Shown piece after piece: positions 25,325 to 33,479 of a stretch of DNA of 64,000 bases. The number at the start of each line of letters is the position of its first letter. Position 1 is the stretch's first letter. The stretch is taken from the NCBI RefSeq assembly GCF_021545335.1, contig NZ_CP089312.1, forward strand, positions 6,944,001 through 7,008,000. The letters run 5' to 3'. This stretch comes from Streptomyces sp. GQFP (GTDB taxonomy: Bacteria > Actinomycetota > Actinomycetes > Streptomycetales > Streptomycetaceae). Both the position numbers and the translations under genes were made by a program. The notes beneath the pieces are model-generated. The model was not told where the DNA came from. It was given only the letters and a program-made list of their open reading frames with translations, and ran no database searches.

Positions 25325-27583
25325 ATGACAGCAACGACGACGGCCGGAACCCGGGCGCCCGAGGCCTGGCGTGGCTTCGCCGGCACGGCCTGGCGCGAGC
25401 GGATCGACGTGCGCGACTTCATCCAGGCCAACTACACGCCGTACGAGGGCGATTCCGCCTTTCTGGCCGGTCCCACGGACCGCACCCGAGCCGTGTGGGA
25501 GGCGGTCAGCGCCCTGTTCCCGGAAGAACGACGCCGGGGCGTCCTCGACGTGGACACCGCGACTCCGTCGACGATCACCTCGCACGCGCCCGGATACATC
25601 GACCGTGAGCGGGAGCTGATCGTCGGCCTGCAGACCGACGCCCCGCTGAAGCGGGCGATCATGCCGAACGGCGGCCTGCGAATGGTCGAAAGTGGGCTGA
25701 GGGCGTACGGGTACGAGCCTGACCCCTTCGTCACGCGCGTCTTCGGGACCTACCGCAAGACCCACAACGACGGTGTGTTCGACGCCTACACCGCCGAGAT
25801 GAAGGCCGCCCGAAGGGCCGGGATCATCACCGGCCTGCCGGACGCCTACGGCCGGGGCCGGATCATCGGCGACTACCGGCGCGTCGCGCTGTACGGCACC
25901 GACCGGCTGACGGCGGCCAAGCGTGCCGAGAAGGCCCTGCTGGACGGCAGCCAGTCGACCGAGCACGTCATCCGCGACCGTGAGGAACTCGCCGAGCAGA
26001 TAAGGGCGTTGGGCGAGCTGACGGAGATGGCGGCCACCTACGGCTGTGACGTCACCCGGCCCGCGACCACCGCCCACGAGGCGGTGCAGTGGCTCTACCT
26101 CGGCTATCTAGCCGCGGTGAAGGAGCAGAACGGCGCCGCGATGTCACTGGGCCGCACCTCCACCTTCCTGGACGTCTACCTCCAACGGGATCTCGACGAG
26201 GGGATCATCGACGAGTCCCGCGCCCAGGAACTGATCGACGACTTCGTGATCAAGCTGCGGATCGTCCGGTTCCTGCGCACCCCCGAGTACGACGCCCTCT
26301 TCTCCGGCGACCCGACCTGGGTGACCGAGTCCATCGGCGGCATCGGAAGCGACGGGCGCCCGCTGGTCACCCGTACCTCCTTCCGCTTCCTGCAGACGCT
26401 CTACAACCTCGGCCCCGCCCCGGAACCCAACCTGACCGTGCTGTGGTCGCCCCGGCTCCCCTCCGGTTTCAAGGAGTTCTGCGCCCAGGTGTCCATCGAC
26501 ACCAGCGCGGTCCAGTACGAGTCCGACGAGCTGACGCGGCCGTGCACGGGCGACGACACCGCGATCGCCTGCTGTGTCTCCGCTATGGCGGTCGGCAAGC
26601 AGATGCAGTTCTTCGGCGCCCGGGTCAATCTCGCCAAGGCGCTCCTGTACGCGGTCAACGGCGGCCGGGACGAGATGACCGGCGAGCAGATCGCTCCCGA
26701 GGCGCCCGCGCTGACCGGCGAGTACCTGGACTACGACCAGTTGTCGGCGGCCTACGACCACGTCCTCGACTGGCTTGCCCGCACCTACGTCAACACACTC
26801 AACGTCATCCACTACATGCACGACAAGTACGCCTACGAGCGCATCGAGATGGCCCTGCACGACCACCCGGTGCACCGCTTCATGGCCTGCGGCATCGCCG
26901 GACTCTCCGTCGCCGCCGACAGCCTGTCCGCCGTCAAGTACGCGCGGGTGAAGGTCTTCCGCGACGCCGACGGCCTCGCCGTCGACTTCCGCACCGAGGG
27001 CGACTTCCCGGCCTACGGCAACAACGACGACCGCGCCGACAGCATCGCCGTCGGCTTGGTCGGGGCCTTCATGGCGAAGGTGCGCGAGCACCCCGCCTAC
27101 CGGGACGCCGAGCACACCCAGTCGGTGCTGACGATCACCTCGAACGTCGTCTACGGCAAGCACACCGGCAACACCCCCGACGGGCGCCGGGCCGGACAGC
27201 CCTTCGCCCCCGGCGCCAACCCCATGAACGGCCGCGACCGGCACGGCGTCGCCGCCTCCGCGCTGTCGGTCGCCAAACTCCCGTACGAGCAGGCCCGCGA
27301 CGGCATCTCACTGACCACGACCATCACCCCGGAGGGGCTGGGACACGTGCCCGCGGAGCGCGCCGGCAACCTGGTCGGCATCCTCGACGCCTACACCGCC
27401 TCGGGCGGCTTCCACATGAACGTCAACGTCCTCGACCGGGCGACGCTCGAAGACGCGATGGAACACCCGGAGAAATACCCGGAGTTGACCATCCGGGTCT
27501 CCGGCTACGCCGTCAACTTCGTCCGCCTGACCCGTGAGCAACAGCTCGACGTGATCAGCCGCACCTTCCACGGAGCGTTGTGA
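25325..27583 (+). CDS. pflB: pyruvate formate-lyase (formate C-acetyltransferase)
   Basis: 752 residues, the usual PflB length. It converts pyruvate and CoA to acetyl-CoA and formate by a glycyl radical. The paired catalytic cysteines are C416-C417 in IACCVSAM. The glycyl-radical Gly is about residue 727 in RVSGYAVNFVRL, and SGGFHMNVNVLDRATLEDAM before it is typical of true PFL. Start ATG 25325 follows GGAGAGAACCGGCG. The activase gene overlaps its stop by 4 bp. A perfect DosR-like box lies 118 bp upstream. The enzyme is oxygen-sensitive and unusual for an aerobe; regulation by hypoxia is inferred. Confidence 0.95.
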   Translation: MTATTTAGTRAPEAWRGFAGTAWRERIDVRDFIQANYTPYEGDSAFLAGPTDRTRAVWEAVSALFPEERRRGVLDVDTATPSTITSHAPGYIDRERELIVGLQTDAPLKRAIMPNGGLRMVESGLRAYGYEPDPFVTRVFGTYRKTHNDGVFDAYTAEMKAARRAGIITGLPDAYGRGRIIGDYRRVALYGTDRLTAAKRAEKALLDGSQSTEHVIRDREELAEQIRALGELTEMAATYGCDVTRPATTAHEAVQWLYLGYLAAVKEQNGAAMSLGRTSTFLDVYLQRDLDEGIIDESRAQELIDDFVIKLRIVRFLRTPEYDALFSGDPTWVTESIGGIGSDGRPLVTRTSFRFLQTLYNLGPAPEPNLTVLWSPRLPSGFKEFCAQVSIDTSAVQYESDELTRPCTGDDTAIACCVSAMAVGKQMQFFGARVNLAKALLYAVNGGRDEMTGEQIAPEAPALTGEYLDYDQLSAAYDHVLDWLARTYVNTLNVIHYMHDKYAYERIEMALHDHPVHRFMACGIAGLSVAADSLSAVKYARVKVFRDADGLAVDFRTEGDFPAYGNNDDRADSIAVGLVGAFMAKVREHPAYRDAEHTQSVLTITSNVVYGKHTGNTPDGRRAGQPFAPGANPMNGRDRHGVAASALSVAKLPYEQARDGISLTTTITPEGLGHVPAERAGNLVGILDAYTASGGFHMNVNVLDRATLEDAMEHPEKYPELTIRVSGYAVNFVRLTREQQLDVISRTFHGAL

Positions 27584-28326
27584 ACACCGCGACCAGGCCG
27601 GTGACGGGCCGGATCCACTCCTGGGACTTGTCCACCGGCGTGGACGGCCCCGGGACCCGGTTCGTCCTGTTCGTCAGTGGCTGCCCACTGCGCTGCCTGT
27701 ACTGCGCCAACCCCGACACCTGGCACATGCGCGACGGCAAGGAGACGACCGTCGACGAGGTGATGGCGGAGATCGAGAAGTACCGCGCCTTCCTCACCAC
27801 GGCCGGGGGAGGGGTGACGCTCACCGGCGGTGAACCGCTGCTCCAGTCCGCCTTCACCGGCGAGATCCTGCGCCGCTGCAAGGAAGCCGGGCTGCACACC
27901 GCCCTGGACACCTCGGGGTTCCTGGGCTCCCGCGCCACCGACGGACTCCTCGCCGACACCGACCTGGTCCTGCTCGACATCAAGGCCTTCGACGTCACCA
28001 CCTACCGGAAACTGACCGGCGGCCGGCTTGCCCCCACCCTGTCCTTCGCCACCCGCCTCGACCGGCTCGGCGTCCCGATGTGGATCCGCTACGTCCTGGT
28101 CCCCGGCTGGACCGACGACCCGGAAACCGTCGACGGCCTCGCCCGGTTCGTCGCCGGCCTGGGACACGTCGACCGGGTGGACGTCCTGCCGTTCCACAAG
28201 CTGGGCGCCGCGAAGTACGAGGCCCTCGGCATCCCCTTCCCGCTGCGCGACACCCCCGCCCCCGATCCCGCGCTGACCGAACGGGTGCGGGAGCAGTTCA
28301 GGGAACAGGGTGTTGCGGCCCACTGA
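27580..28326 (+). CDS. pflA: pyruvate formate-lyase activating enzyme (radical SAM)
   Basis: 248 residues from a GTG at 27580 overlapping the pflB stop (GTGA), so the two are translationally coupled. The radical-SAM cluster motif is CPLRCLYC (C-x3-C-x2-C), followed by the SAM-binding GGV-TLTGGEPLLQ. It ends with the PflA-type DVLPFHKLGAAKYEALGI. It installs the glycyl radical on PflB using SAM and a reduced flavodoxin or ferredoxin. A flavodoxin-like gene lies at 39538, about 11 kb away, and could be the electron donor (inference). The 3' end meets the SulP relic convergently. Confidence 0.95.
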   Translation: MNTATRPVTGRIHSWDLSTGVDGPGTRFVLFVSGCPLRCLYCANPDTWHMRDGKETTVDEVMAEIEKYRAFLTTAGGGVTLTGGEPLLQSAFTGEILRRCKEAGLHTALDTSGFLGSRATDGLLADTDLVLLDIKAFDVTTYRKLTGGRLAPTLSFATRLDRLGVPMWIRYVLVPGWTDDPETVDGLARFVAGLGHVDRVDVLPFHKLGAAKYEALGIPFPLRDTPAPDPALTERVREQFREQGVAAH

Positions 28327-28800
28327 GCGCGGCCCCACTCGTTGTACGCGGCCACGGCGGTCGACAGTGTCCGGGAGATCAGGCCGGTGCCGACGGACTC
28401 CGCCAGGCCGTACGCGTCCAGCTCGCCCCGCAGGTCCTGCTTCACGCGGGCGAGGGCGAAGACGACGCCCCGGTCGGTCAGTTCGCCACGCAGCGAGTCG
28501 ACGGCATCCAGGGCGCTGATGTCGACCTCCACGTTGGCCTCGGCGTTGAGGACGAACCAGCGGACCGGGCCTTCCTGTTCGCCGACTTCGTCGACGGCGG
28601 CCAGGGCCCGGTGGCGGAAGTCCTCCGCGTTGGCGAAGAAGAGGGGCGAGTCGTAGCGGTAGACCACCAATCCCGGGGATCGTCCGGGCCTGCGGGCAGT
28701 CGTCCACGTCGTGCATGCCGGGCACCGCGCCCTCGACCGCGTCGTGCGGGCGCGCGACCCGGGTCAGCAGCATGGACGGGCGGGGAACCGCGAGGAGCCG
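28327..28800 (-). pseudogene. SulP-type anion transporter C-terminal relic
   Basis: The minus strand encodes the STAS end of a SulP transporter: VVYRYDSPLFFANAEDFRHR, then NVEVDISALDAVDSLRGEL and LSTAVAAYNEWGRAQ. Upstream, VARPHDAVEGAVPGMHDVDD to CPQARTIPG continues the family pattern, but in another frame; one extra base near 28675 breaks it. All transmembrane segments are gone, and the frame runs without a stop into the antisense of pflA (to 28089). It is a truncated, frameshifted remnant. Confidence 0.7.
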
Positions 28801-28857
28801 GGCCGTTCCGAGGGACATCCGGGCCCGCGTCCCGCCGCCCAACAGGCCCTCGGAATG

Positions 28858-28871
28858 GGGCCGTTCAGCCC
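28858..28871 (+). promoter_or_regulatory. DosR/OsdR-like box, GGGCCGTTCAGCCC
   Basis: One mismatch from the palindrome, 99 bp upstream of the DoxX-like gene at 28971. Confidence 0.5.
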
Positions 28872-28970
28872 TCTGGTCCCGGACCTTCGGCATCGGGCGA
28901 CGCGCCCTCCGTGCCACGAGAGTAAGTGGTGTCAGGCACCGCCCCGACCGTCCCCGAAGGGATCACCACC

Positions 28971-29600
28971 ATGGCCGTGCACGAGCACCCTCACCGGCGC
29001 CCGGGCTTCCACCTGCCGTCCCTGCGCAGGAACCGGACCGCCTCCGCCTCCGAGTCCGCCGTGTCGGCACGCACCGACACGCACACCGCGCAGGCCTACG
29101 TCCTCGCCTCCCTGCGCCTGCTCACCGGGTTCGTCTTCCTGTGGGCCTTCCTCGACAAGACCTTCGGCTTCGGGTATGCCACTCAGTCCGGCAAGGGCTG
29201 GATCGACGGCGGCTCACCCACCCAGGGCTTCCTGGGCAACGTGGCCGTCGGGCCGATGGAGTCCACGTTCCACTCCTGGGCCGGGGACACCTGGGCGAAC
29301 TGGCTGTTCATGCTCGGCCTGCTCGGCATCGGCCTCGCCCTGGTCAGCGGCATCGCGCTGCGGCTTGCCGCCGTCGCGGGCACCGTGATGATGGCGCTGA
29401 TGTGGATCGCCGAATGGCCGCCGGCCAAGCACCTGTCCGACGGGTCGCTGAGCATGTCGACCAACCCGTTCACCGACTACCACCTCATTTACGCCGTCGT
29501 CCTCATCGCCCTCGCGGCGGCCGGTGCTGGCGTCACCTGGGGCCTCGGCAAGCAGTGGACCAAGCTCCCGTTCGTCAGCCGCAACCGCTGGCTGCACTGA
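28971..29600 (+). CDS. DoxX/DoxD-like membrane protein
   Basis: 209 residues from ATG 28971, with AAGGGA 9 bp upstream; an in-frame start at 28926 is less likely. A basic, Ser-rich N-terminus of about 45 residues precedes four transmembrane helices: AYVLASLRLLTGFVFLWAFL, then NWLFMLGLLGIGLALVSGIA, a third with VAGTVMMALMWIAEW and a fourth with LIYAVVLIALAAAGAGVTWG. The layout and LRLLTGFVFLWAFLDKTFG fit the DoxX/DoxD superfamily (quinone-linked redox membrane proteins). The conserved NPF-TDYHL before helix 4 is also typical. Electron-transport function is plausible but not shown. A DosR-like box lies upstream. Confidence 0.7.
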   Translation: MAVHEHPHRRPGFHLPSLRRNRTASASESAVSARTDTHTAQAYVLASLRLLTGFVFLWAFLDKTFGFGYATQSGKGWIDGGSPTQGFLGNVAVGPMESTFHSWAGDTWANWLFMLGLLGIGLALVSGIALRLAAVAGTVMMALMWIAEWPPAKHLSDGSLSMSTNPFTDYHLIYAVVLIALAAAGAGVTWGLGKQWTKLPFVSRNRWLH

Positions 29601-29612
29601 CCGCGGGAGGGA

Positions 29613-29638
29613 CGGCGGGGCCTGGAAGGGCCCCGCCG
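29613..29638 (+). terminator. hairpin after the DoxX-like gene
   Basis: CGGCGGGGCC and GGCCCCGCCG separated by a 6-nt loop, 12 bp after the stop codon. Typical GC-rich actinobacterial terminator. Confidence 0.6.
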
Positions 29639-29651
29639 CTCCGTGCCGCCC

Positions 29652-29695
29652 GCAGGTCCCCGGCTGGGGCCGGTCGGCCCCAGCCGGGGACCTGC
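29652..29695. promoter_or_regulatory. 20-bp-arm inverted repeat containing a perfect DosR-like box
   Basis: Two exact 20-bp arms (29652-29671 and 29676-29695) around a 4-nt centre. The core, GGGCCGGTCGGCCC at 29667-29680, is a perfect box 84 bp upstream of the USP gene at 29765. The extended symmetry could form a strong hairpin, so the element may both end upstream transcription and bind a regulator dimer. Confidence 0.55.
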
Positions 29696-29764
29696 GACCC
29701 CTGTCCCTCGCACTCCCTTGAAACGACGCTGGAATCGGGTTCCCCGATTCAGGAGGTAGAGATC

Positions 29765-30670
29765 ATGTCGCGCACTGTCACCGTCGGCCTCGACGGCTCG
29801 TCCGAAAGCCGCGCCGCCGCCGAATGGGCGGCCCGTGAAGCCGCACTGCGCGGACTGCCGCTGAAGATCGTCCACGTCTGGGAGCCGGCCCCGGCGCCCA
29901 TGGCGCAGGCCCCGCTCCTCGGCGCCGAGACACAGCAGCACTGGAGCGAACGGATTCCCCGCGAGTCCGCCGAGGGGCTGCGGCTGCGCCACCCCGGGGT
30001 CGAGATCATCGCGGAACAGATTCCCGGCGGGGCCGCCGAGGTCCTCTCGCGGCTGCCGCAGGACACCGAACTGCTCGTCCTGGGCTCCCGCGGCCTGAGC
30101 GGGATCGGCGGATTCATGGTCGGCTCCGTCGCCATGAGCGTCGTGGCGCACGCCACCCAGCCCGTGGTCCTGGTCCGGGCCGGCGAACAGGCCGCCGACG
30201 AGCACGAGTTGGACCCGGCGGGCATTCCGTCCGCCGCCGCTCCCTTCCGGCCCGTCGTCCTCGGCCTGGACACCGACAGCCCCGACGACTCCGTCATCGA
30301 GTTCGCCTTCGCCGAGGCCGCCCGACGCCACACCTCCCTGCGGGTCGTCCACGGCTGGAACCCGCCGCCCTACTACGCCTACGGCCTCTCCGCCGACCTC
30401 GAACTCCACAACGAGCTGAGCCGGCAGCAGGCCGACGCCCTGGCCGAGGTCATGCGCCCGTGGCGGCAGAAGTTCCCCGCCGTCGTGGCCACCGAGGAGT
30501 CCCGCTTCGGCCAGGCCGCCAACCACCTGGTCGACGCCTCCCACGAGGCATCCCTCGTCGTCGTGGGCCGCCGCATCCGCCGCAACCCCTTCGGCGTGCA
30601 CATCGGCCCCGTCACCCACTCCGTCCTGCATCACGCCACCGCCCCCGTCGCCGTCGTCGCGCACGGCTGA
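29765..30670 (+). CDS. tandem universal stress protein
   Basis: 301 residues from ATG 29765 with a full AGGAGGT 8 bp upstream. Domain 1 has VGLDGSSESRAAAEWAAREA and GSRGLSGIGGFMVGSVAMSV (complete G-2x-G-9x-G-S ATP motif). Domain 2 has VVLGLDTDSPDDSVIEFAFA and ends HSVLHHATAPVAVVAHG. Close paralogue of the USP at 23382. It heads a likely three-gene operon with adh (22 bp) and a further USP (5 bp). Confidence 0.9.
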   Translation: MSRTVTVGLDGSSESRAAAEWAAREAALRGLPLKIVHVWEPAPAPMAQAPLLGAETQQHWSERIPRESAEGLRLRHPGVEIIAEQIPGGAAEVLSRLPQDTELLVLGSRGLSGIGGFMVGSVAMSVVAHATQPVVLVRAGEQAADEHELDPAGIPSAAAPFRPVVLGLDTDSPDDSVIEFAFAEAARRHTSLRVVHGWNPPPYYAYGLSADLELHNELSRQQADALAEVMRPWRQKFPAVVATEESRFGQAANHLVDASHEASLVVVGRRIRRNPFGVHIGPVTHSVLHHATAPVAVVAHG

Positions 30671-30692
30671 CCCACCCCGAGGAGCAGACATC

Positions 30693-31715
30693 ATGAAGGC
30701 AGCGGTCGTACGGGCGTTCGGTGAGCCCCTGGTCATCGAGGAACGCCCCGACCCCGAGCCGGGCCCCGGCCAGGTCCGGGTCCGTGTGGAGGCCTCCGGG
30801 CTGTGCCACACCGACATCCACGCCGCCCACGGCGACTGGCCGGTCAAGCCGAACCCGCCGTTCGTGCCCGGCCACGAGGGCGTCGGCCTCGTCGAGAAGC
30901 TCGGTGACGGCGTCACCCACCTCTCCGTCGGGCAGCGGGTCGCCGTGCCCTGGCTGGGGAAGGCGTGCGGGCGGTGCGAGCACTGCCTGTCCGGTTGGGA
31001 GACGCTGTGCGAGCAGCAGATCAACACCGGGTACGGGTGCGACGGCGGGTACGCCGAGAAGATGCTCGCCTGGGCCGACTTCGCCCAGCCGGTGCCCGAC
31101 GGAATCAGCGCCCTGGAGGCCGCCCCGCTGACCTGCGCCGGCGTCACCACGTACAAGGCGCTCAAGGTCGCGGAGGTCAGGCCCTCGCAGCTGGTCGCCG
31201 TCTCCGGTGTCGGCGGGCTCGGTCACCTGGCCGTGCAGTACGCGAAGATCGCCGGGGCGACCGTGGCGGCGATCGACGTCAGCGACGAGAAGCTCCGGCT
31301 CGCGGCGGAACTCGGCGCGGACATCGTGATCGACGCCCGCAAGGAGGACGTCGGCGCGGTGCTCCAGCAGCACGGCGGGGCGCACGCGGCCATCGCGCTC
31401 GCGGTGAACGAGGCGGCGTTCGCGTCCGTCAACTCCGGGCTGCGGCGCGGCGGAAAGCTCGTCATGGTGGCTCTTCCGGCGCACGGCACGATCCAGGTCC
31501 CGATCTTCGACACCGTCCTGCGCGGCACCTCGGTCATCGGGTCGATCGTCGGTACCCGGCAGGACCTCGCGGAGGTCTTCCAGCTGCACGCGGCCGGCCG
31601 CACCAGGGTCATCTACGAGACGCGTTCCCTCGCGACCGTCAACGAGTCCATGGAGGACGTCCTGCGCGGCTCGGTCAAGGCCCGCATCGTCTTCGATCTG
31701 GGCGCGGGGAAGTGA
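30693..31715 (+). CDS. adh: zinc-dependent alcohol dehydrogenase (AdhP/AdhA type)
   Basis: 340 residues from ATG 30693. Catalytic zinc ligands lie in ASGLCHTDIHAAHGDW (Cys) and PGHEGVG (His/Glu). The structural zinc motif is CGRCEHCLSGWETLC. The cofactor Rossmann motif is GVGGLGHLAVQYAK. The family interconverts alcohols and aldehydes with NAD(H), mainly ethanol/acetaldehyde. A close paralogue sits at 51573 beside an aldehyde dehydrogenase. The position between two USPs and behind a DosR-like box suggests use in hypoxia, where it would reoxidise NADH; direction is inferred. Confidence 0.9.
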   Translation: MKAAVVRAFGEPLVIEERPDPEPGPGQVRVRVEASGLCHTDIHAAHGDWPVKPNPPFVPGHEGVGLVEKLGDGVTHLSVGQRVAVPWLGKACGRCEHCLSGWETLCEQQINTGYGCDGGYAEKMLAWADFAQPVPDGISALEAAPLTCAGVTTYKALKVAEVRPSQLVAVSGVGGLGHLAVQYAKIAGATVAAIDVSDEKLRLAAELGADIVIDARKEDVGAVLQQHGGAHAAIALAVNEAAFASVNSGLRRGGKLVMVALPAHGTIQVPIFDTVLRGTSVIGSIVGTRQDLAEVFQLHAAGRTRVIYETRSLATVNESMEDVLRGSVKARIVFDLGAGK

Positions 31716-31720
31716 CGAGG

Positions 31721-32614
31721 ATGACCAGGCCCATGACGGACCTGCCCCTGGTGGTGGGCGTCGACGGTTCCGAACAGAGCTACGGGGCCGTCGACTGGGC
31801 GGCGGACGAGGCCGCCCTGCGCGGAGTGCCCCTGCGGCTGGTGTACGCCTCGCTGTGGGAACGGTACGAGGGCGGCGCCCTGGCCCACGACCTCGGCAGG
31901 ACCACCGAGCAGATCCTGGCCGACACCATCGTCGAGGCCGCGGCCGAGCGCGCTCACCGCCGTCAGGCGGACGTGAAGGTCACCACCGAGGTGCTGCCCG
32001 AAGGACCCGTGACCGTACTCCTGCGCGAGGGACGCGACGCCTCGGCGCTCGTCCTGGGGACACGCGGTCGCAGCGGCATCACCGAGCTGCTGCTCGGCTC
32101 GGTGAGCCTCGCGGTCGCCGGCCGCGCCGAGTGCCCGGTGATCGTGGTGGGCTGCGGCCCCGAGCGCCGACCCAGGATCCGGGCCGAGCAGCGCGTCGTG
32201 CTTGGCGTCGGCGCCGAGCCGAACCCGGCCGCCGTGGACTTCGCCTTCCGGGCGGCGGCCGACCGGGACGCGACGCTGCGCGCCGTACGGGCCTGGCGGT
32301 GCCCGGCACACGAGACCGTCGACCACCCCCTGCTCACCGGTGAGCCCGCCCGGCTGCACGAGCAGCAGGCCGCGGAGGTCCTGGAGGAAGCGCTGCGCGA
32401 CGCCGCCGCGGAGCATCCGTCGGTGCGGGTGCGCCGCCAGACCGTCGAAGGACCGGCGCGCAAGGTACTGGTGGAGGCCTCGGCCACCGCCGATCTCCTG
32501 GTCGTCGGCGCCCGTCGACGGCATGGGCATCACGGACTCCAGCTCGGCCGGGTCGCCCACGCGGCCCTGCACCACTCCGCCTGCCCCGTCGCCGTCGTGC
32601 CCCAGCGGGCGTGA
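31721..32614 (+). CDS. tandem universal stress protein
   Basis: 297 residues; ATG 31721 chosen, with ATG 31733 and GTG 31712 as alternatives since no spacing is ideal. Domain 1 has LVVGVDGSEQSYGAVDWAAD, the stretch PLRLVYASLWERYEG and the ATP motif GTRGRSGITELLLGSVS. Domain 2 ends AALHHSACPVAVVPQRA. The subtype with ASLWERYEG is shared with the USP at 63505. Last gene of the USP-adh-USP operon and convergent with ppk2, whose stop lies 14 bp away. Confidence 0.85.
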   Translation: MTRPMTDLPLVVGVDGSEQSYGAVDWAADEAALRGVPLRLVYASLWERYEGGALAHDLGRTTEQILADTIVEAAAERAHRRQADVKVTTEVLPEGPVTVLLREGRDASALVLGTRGRSGITELLLGSVSLAVAGRAECPVIVVGCGPERRPRIRAEQRVVLGVGAEPNPAAVDFAFRAAADRDATLRAVRAWRCPAHETVDHPLLTGEPARLHEQQAAEVLEEALRDAAAEHPSVRVRRQTVEGPARKVLVEASATADLLVVGARRRHGHHGLQLGRVAHAALHHSACPVAVVPQRA

Positions 32615-32628
32615 GGACTGCGGCCGGC

Positions 32629-33432
32629 TCAGAGACCCGCCGCGTGATCGGGGACGTACGTCTGCAGATCACGCGGCGGGCGCTCGTACCCGGTCGACGG
32701 CGGCCGGTGCGGCAGTTCCAGCACCGGCGGCGGGACCTCGTGATAGGGGACCGTGCTCAGCAGGTGGGCGATCATGTTGAGGCGGGCCCGGCGCTTGTCG
32801 TCGCTCTCGACGACGTACCAGGGCGCCTCCGAGATGTCCGTGTGGACCAGCATCTCGTCCTTGGCCCGGGAGTACGCCTCCCAGCGGGTGATCGACTCCA
32901 GGTCCATCGGCGAGAGCTTCCAGCGCCGGGTCGGGTCCTTGAGACGCTGGCGGAACCGCTCCTGCTGGACGGCGTCGCTCACCGAGAACCAGTACTTGCG
33001 CAGCAGGATGCCCGCCTCGATCAGCATCCGCTCGAAGATCGGGCACTGGCGGAGGAAGAGCTGGTACTCCTCCTTCGTACAGAAGCCCATGACGTGCTCG
33101 ACACCGGCCCGGTTGTACCAGCTGCGGTCGAACAGCACGATCTCCCCGGCCGCGGGCAGCTGCTCGACGTACCGCTGGAAGTACCACTGAGTGCGCTGGC
33201 GCTCGGTCGGCTTCGGCAGGGCGGCGATGCGGGCCACTCGCGGATTGAGGTGTTCCGCGACACGCTTGATGGTGCCGCCCTTGCCCGCCGCGTCCCGGCC
33301 CTCGAACACGATCACCACCCGGGCGCCCTCCGCCCGGACCCACTCCTGAAGCTTCACCAGCTCCGTCTGCAGTCGCAGCAGCTCCGGCTCGTACACCTTG
33401 CGCGGCAGTGTCGCCGCCTTCTTGCCGGCCAT
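32629..33432 (-). CDS. ppk2: polyphosphate kinase 2
   Basis: 267 residues from ATG 33432 (GGAGG upstream), full length for a single-domain PPK2. The P-loop is FEGRDAAGKGGTIKR (about residues 43-57). The second Walker-type motif is VLFDRSWYNRAGVEHVMGF, and the lid region is LKDPTRRWKLSPMDLES. It moves phosphate between polyphosphate and nucleoside di- or monophosphates; class I or III cannot be told by eye. Polyphosphate could serve as an ATP reserve when respiration stops. The divergent phosphoketolase gene starts 47 bp away, and no DosR-like box was seen between them. Confidence 0.95.
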   Translation of the reverse strand: MAGKKAATLPRKVYEPELLRLQTELVKLQEWVRAEGARVVIVFEGRDAAGKGGTIKRVAEHLNPRVARIAALPKPTERQRTQWYFQRYVEQLPAAGEIVLFDRSWYNRAGVEHVMGFCTKEEYQLFLRQCPIFERMLIEAGILLRKYWFSVSDAVQQERFRQRLKDPTRRWKLSPMDLESITRWEAYSRAKDEMLVHTDISEAPWYVVESDDKRRARLNMIAHLLSTVPYHEVPPPVLELPHRPPSTGYERPPRDLQTYVPDHAAGL

Positions 33433-33479
33433 GCCGCCTCCACCGTCCGAGACCCACGTCGATGACTCAGGGAGCCACG

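Noticed and set aside
28089..28326. SulP frame continuing under pflA
   Set aside because: Simply readthrough of the relic into the antisense of pflA; the family match ends near 28327.
33433..33479. DosR-like box between ppk2 and xfp
   Set aside because: The 47-bp divergent gap contains no sequence close to the palindrome, so these genes were not assigned to the box set.
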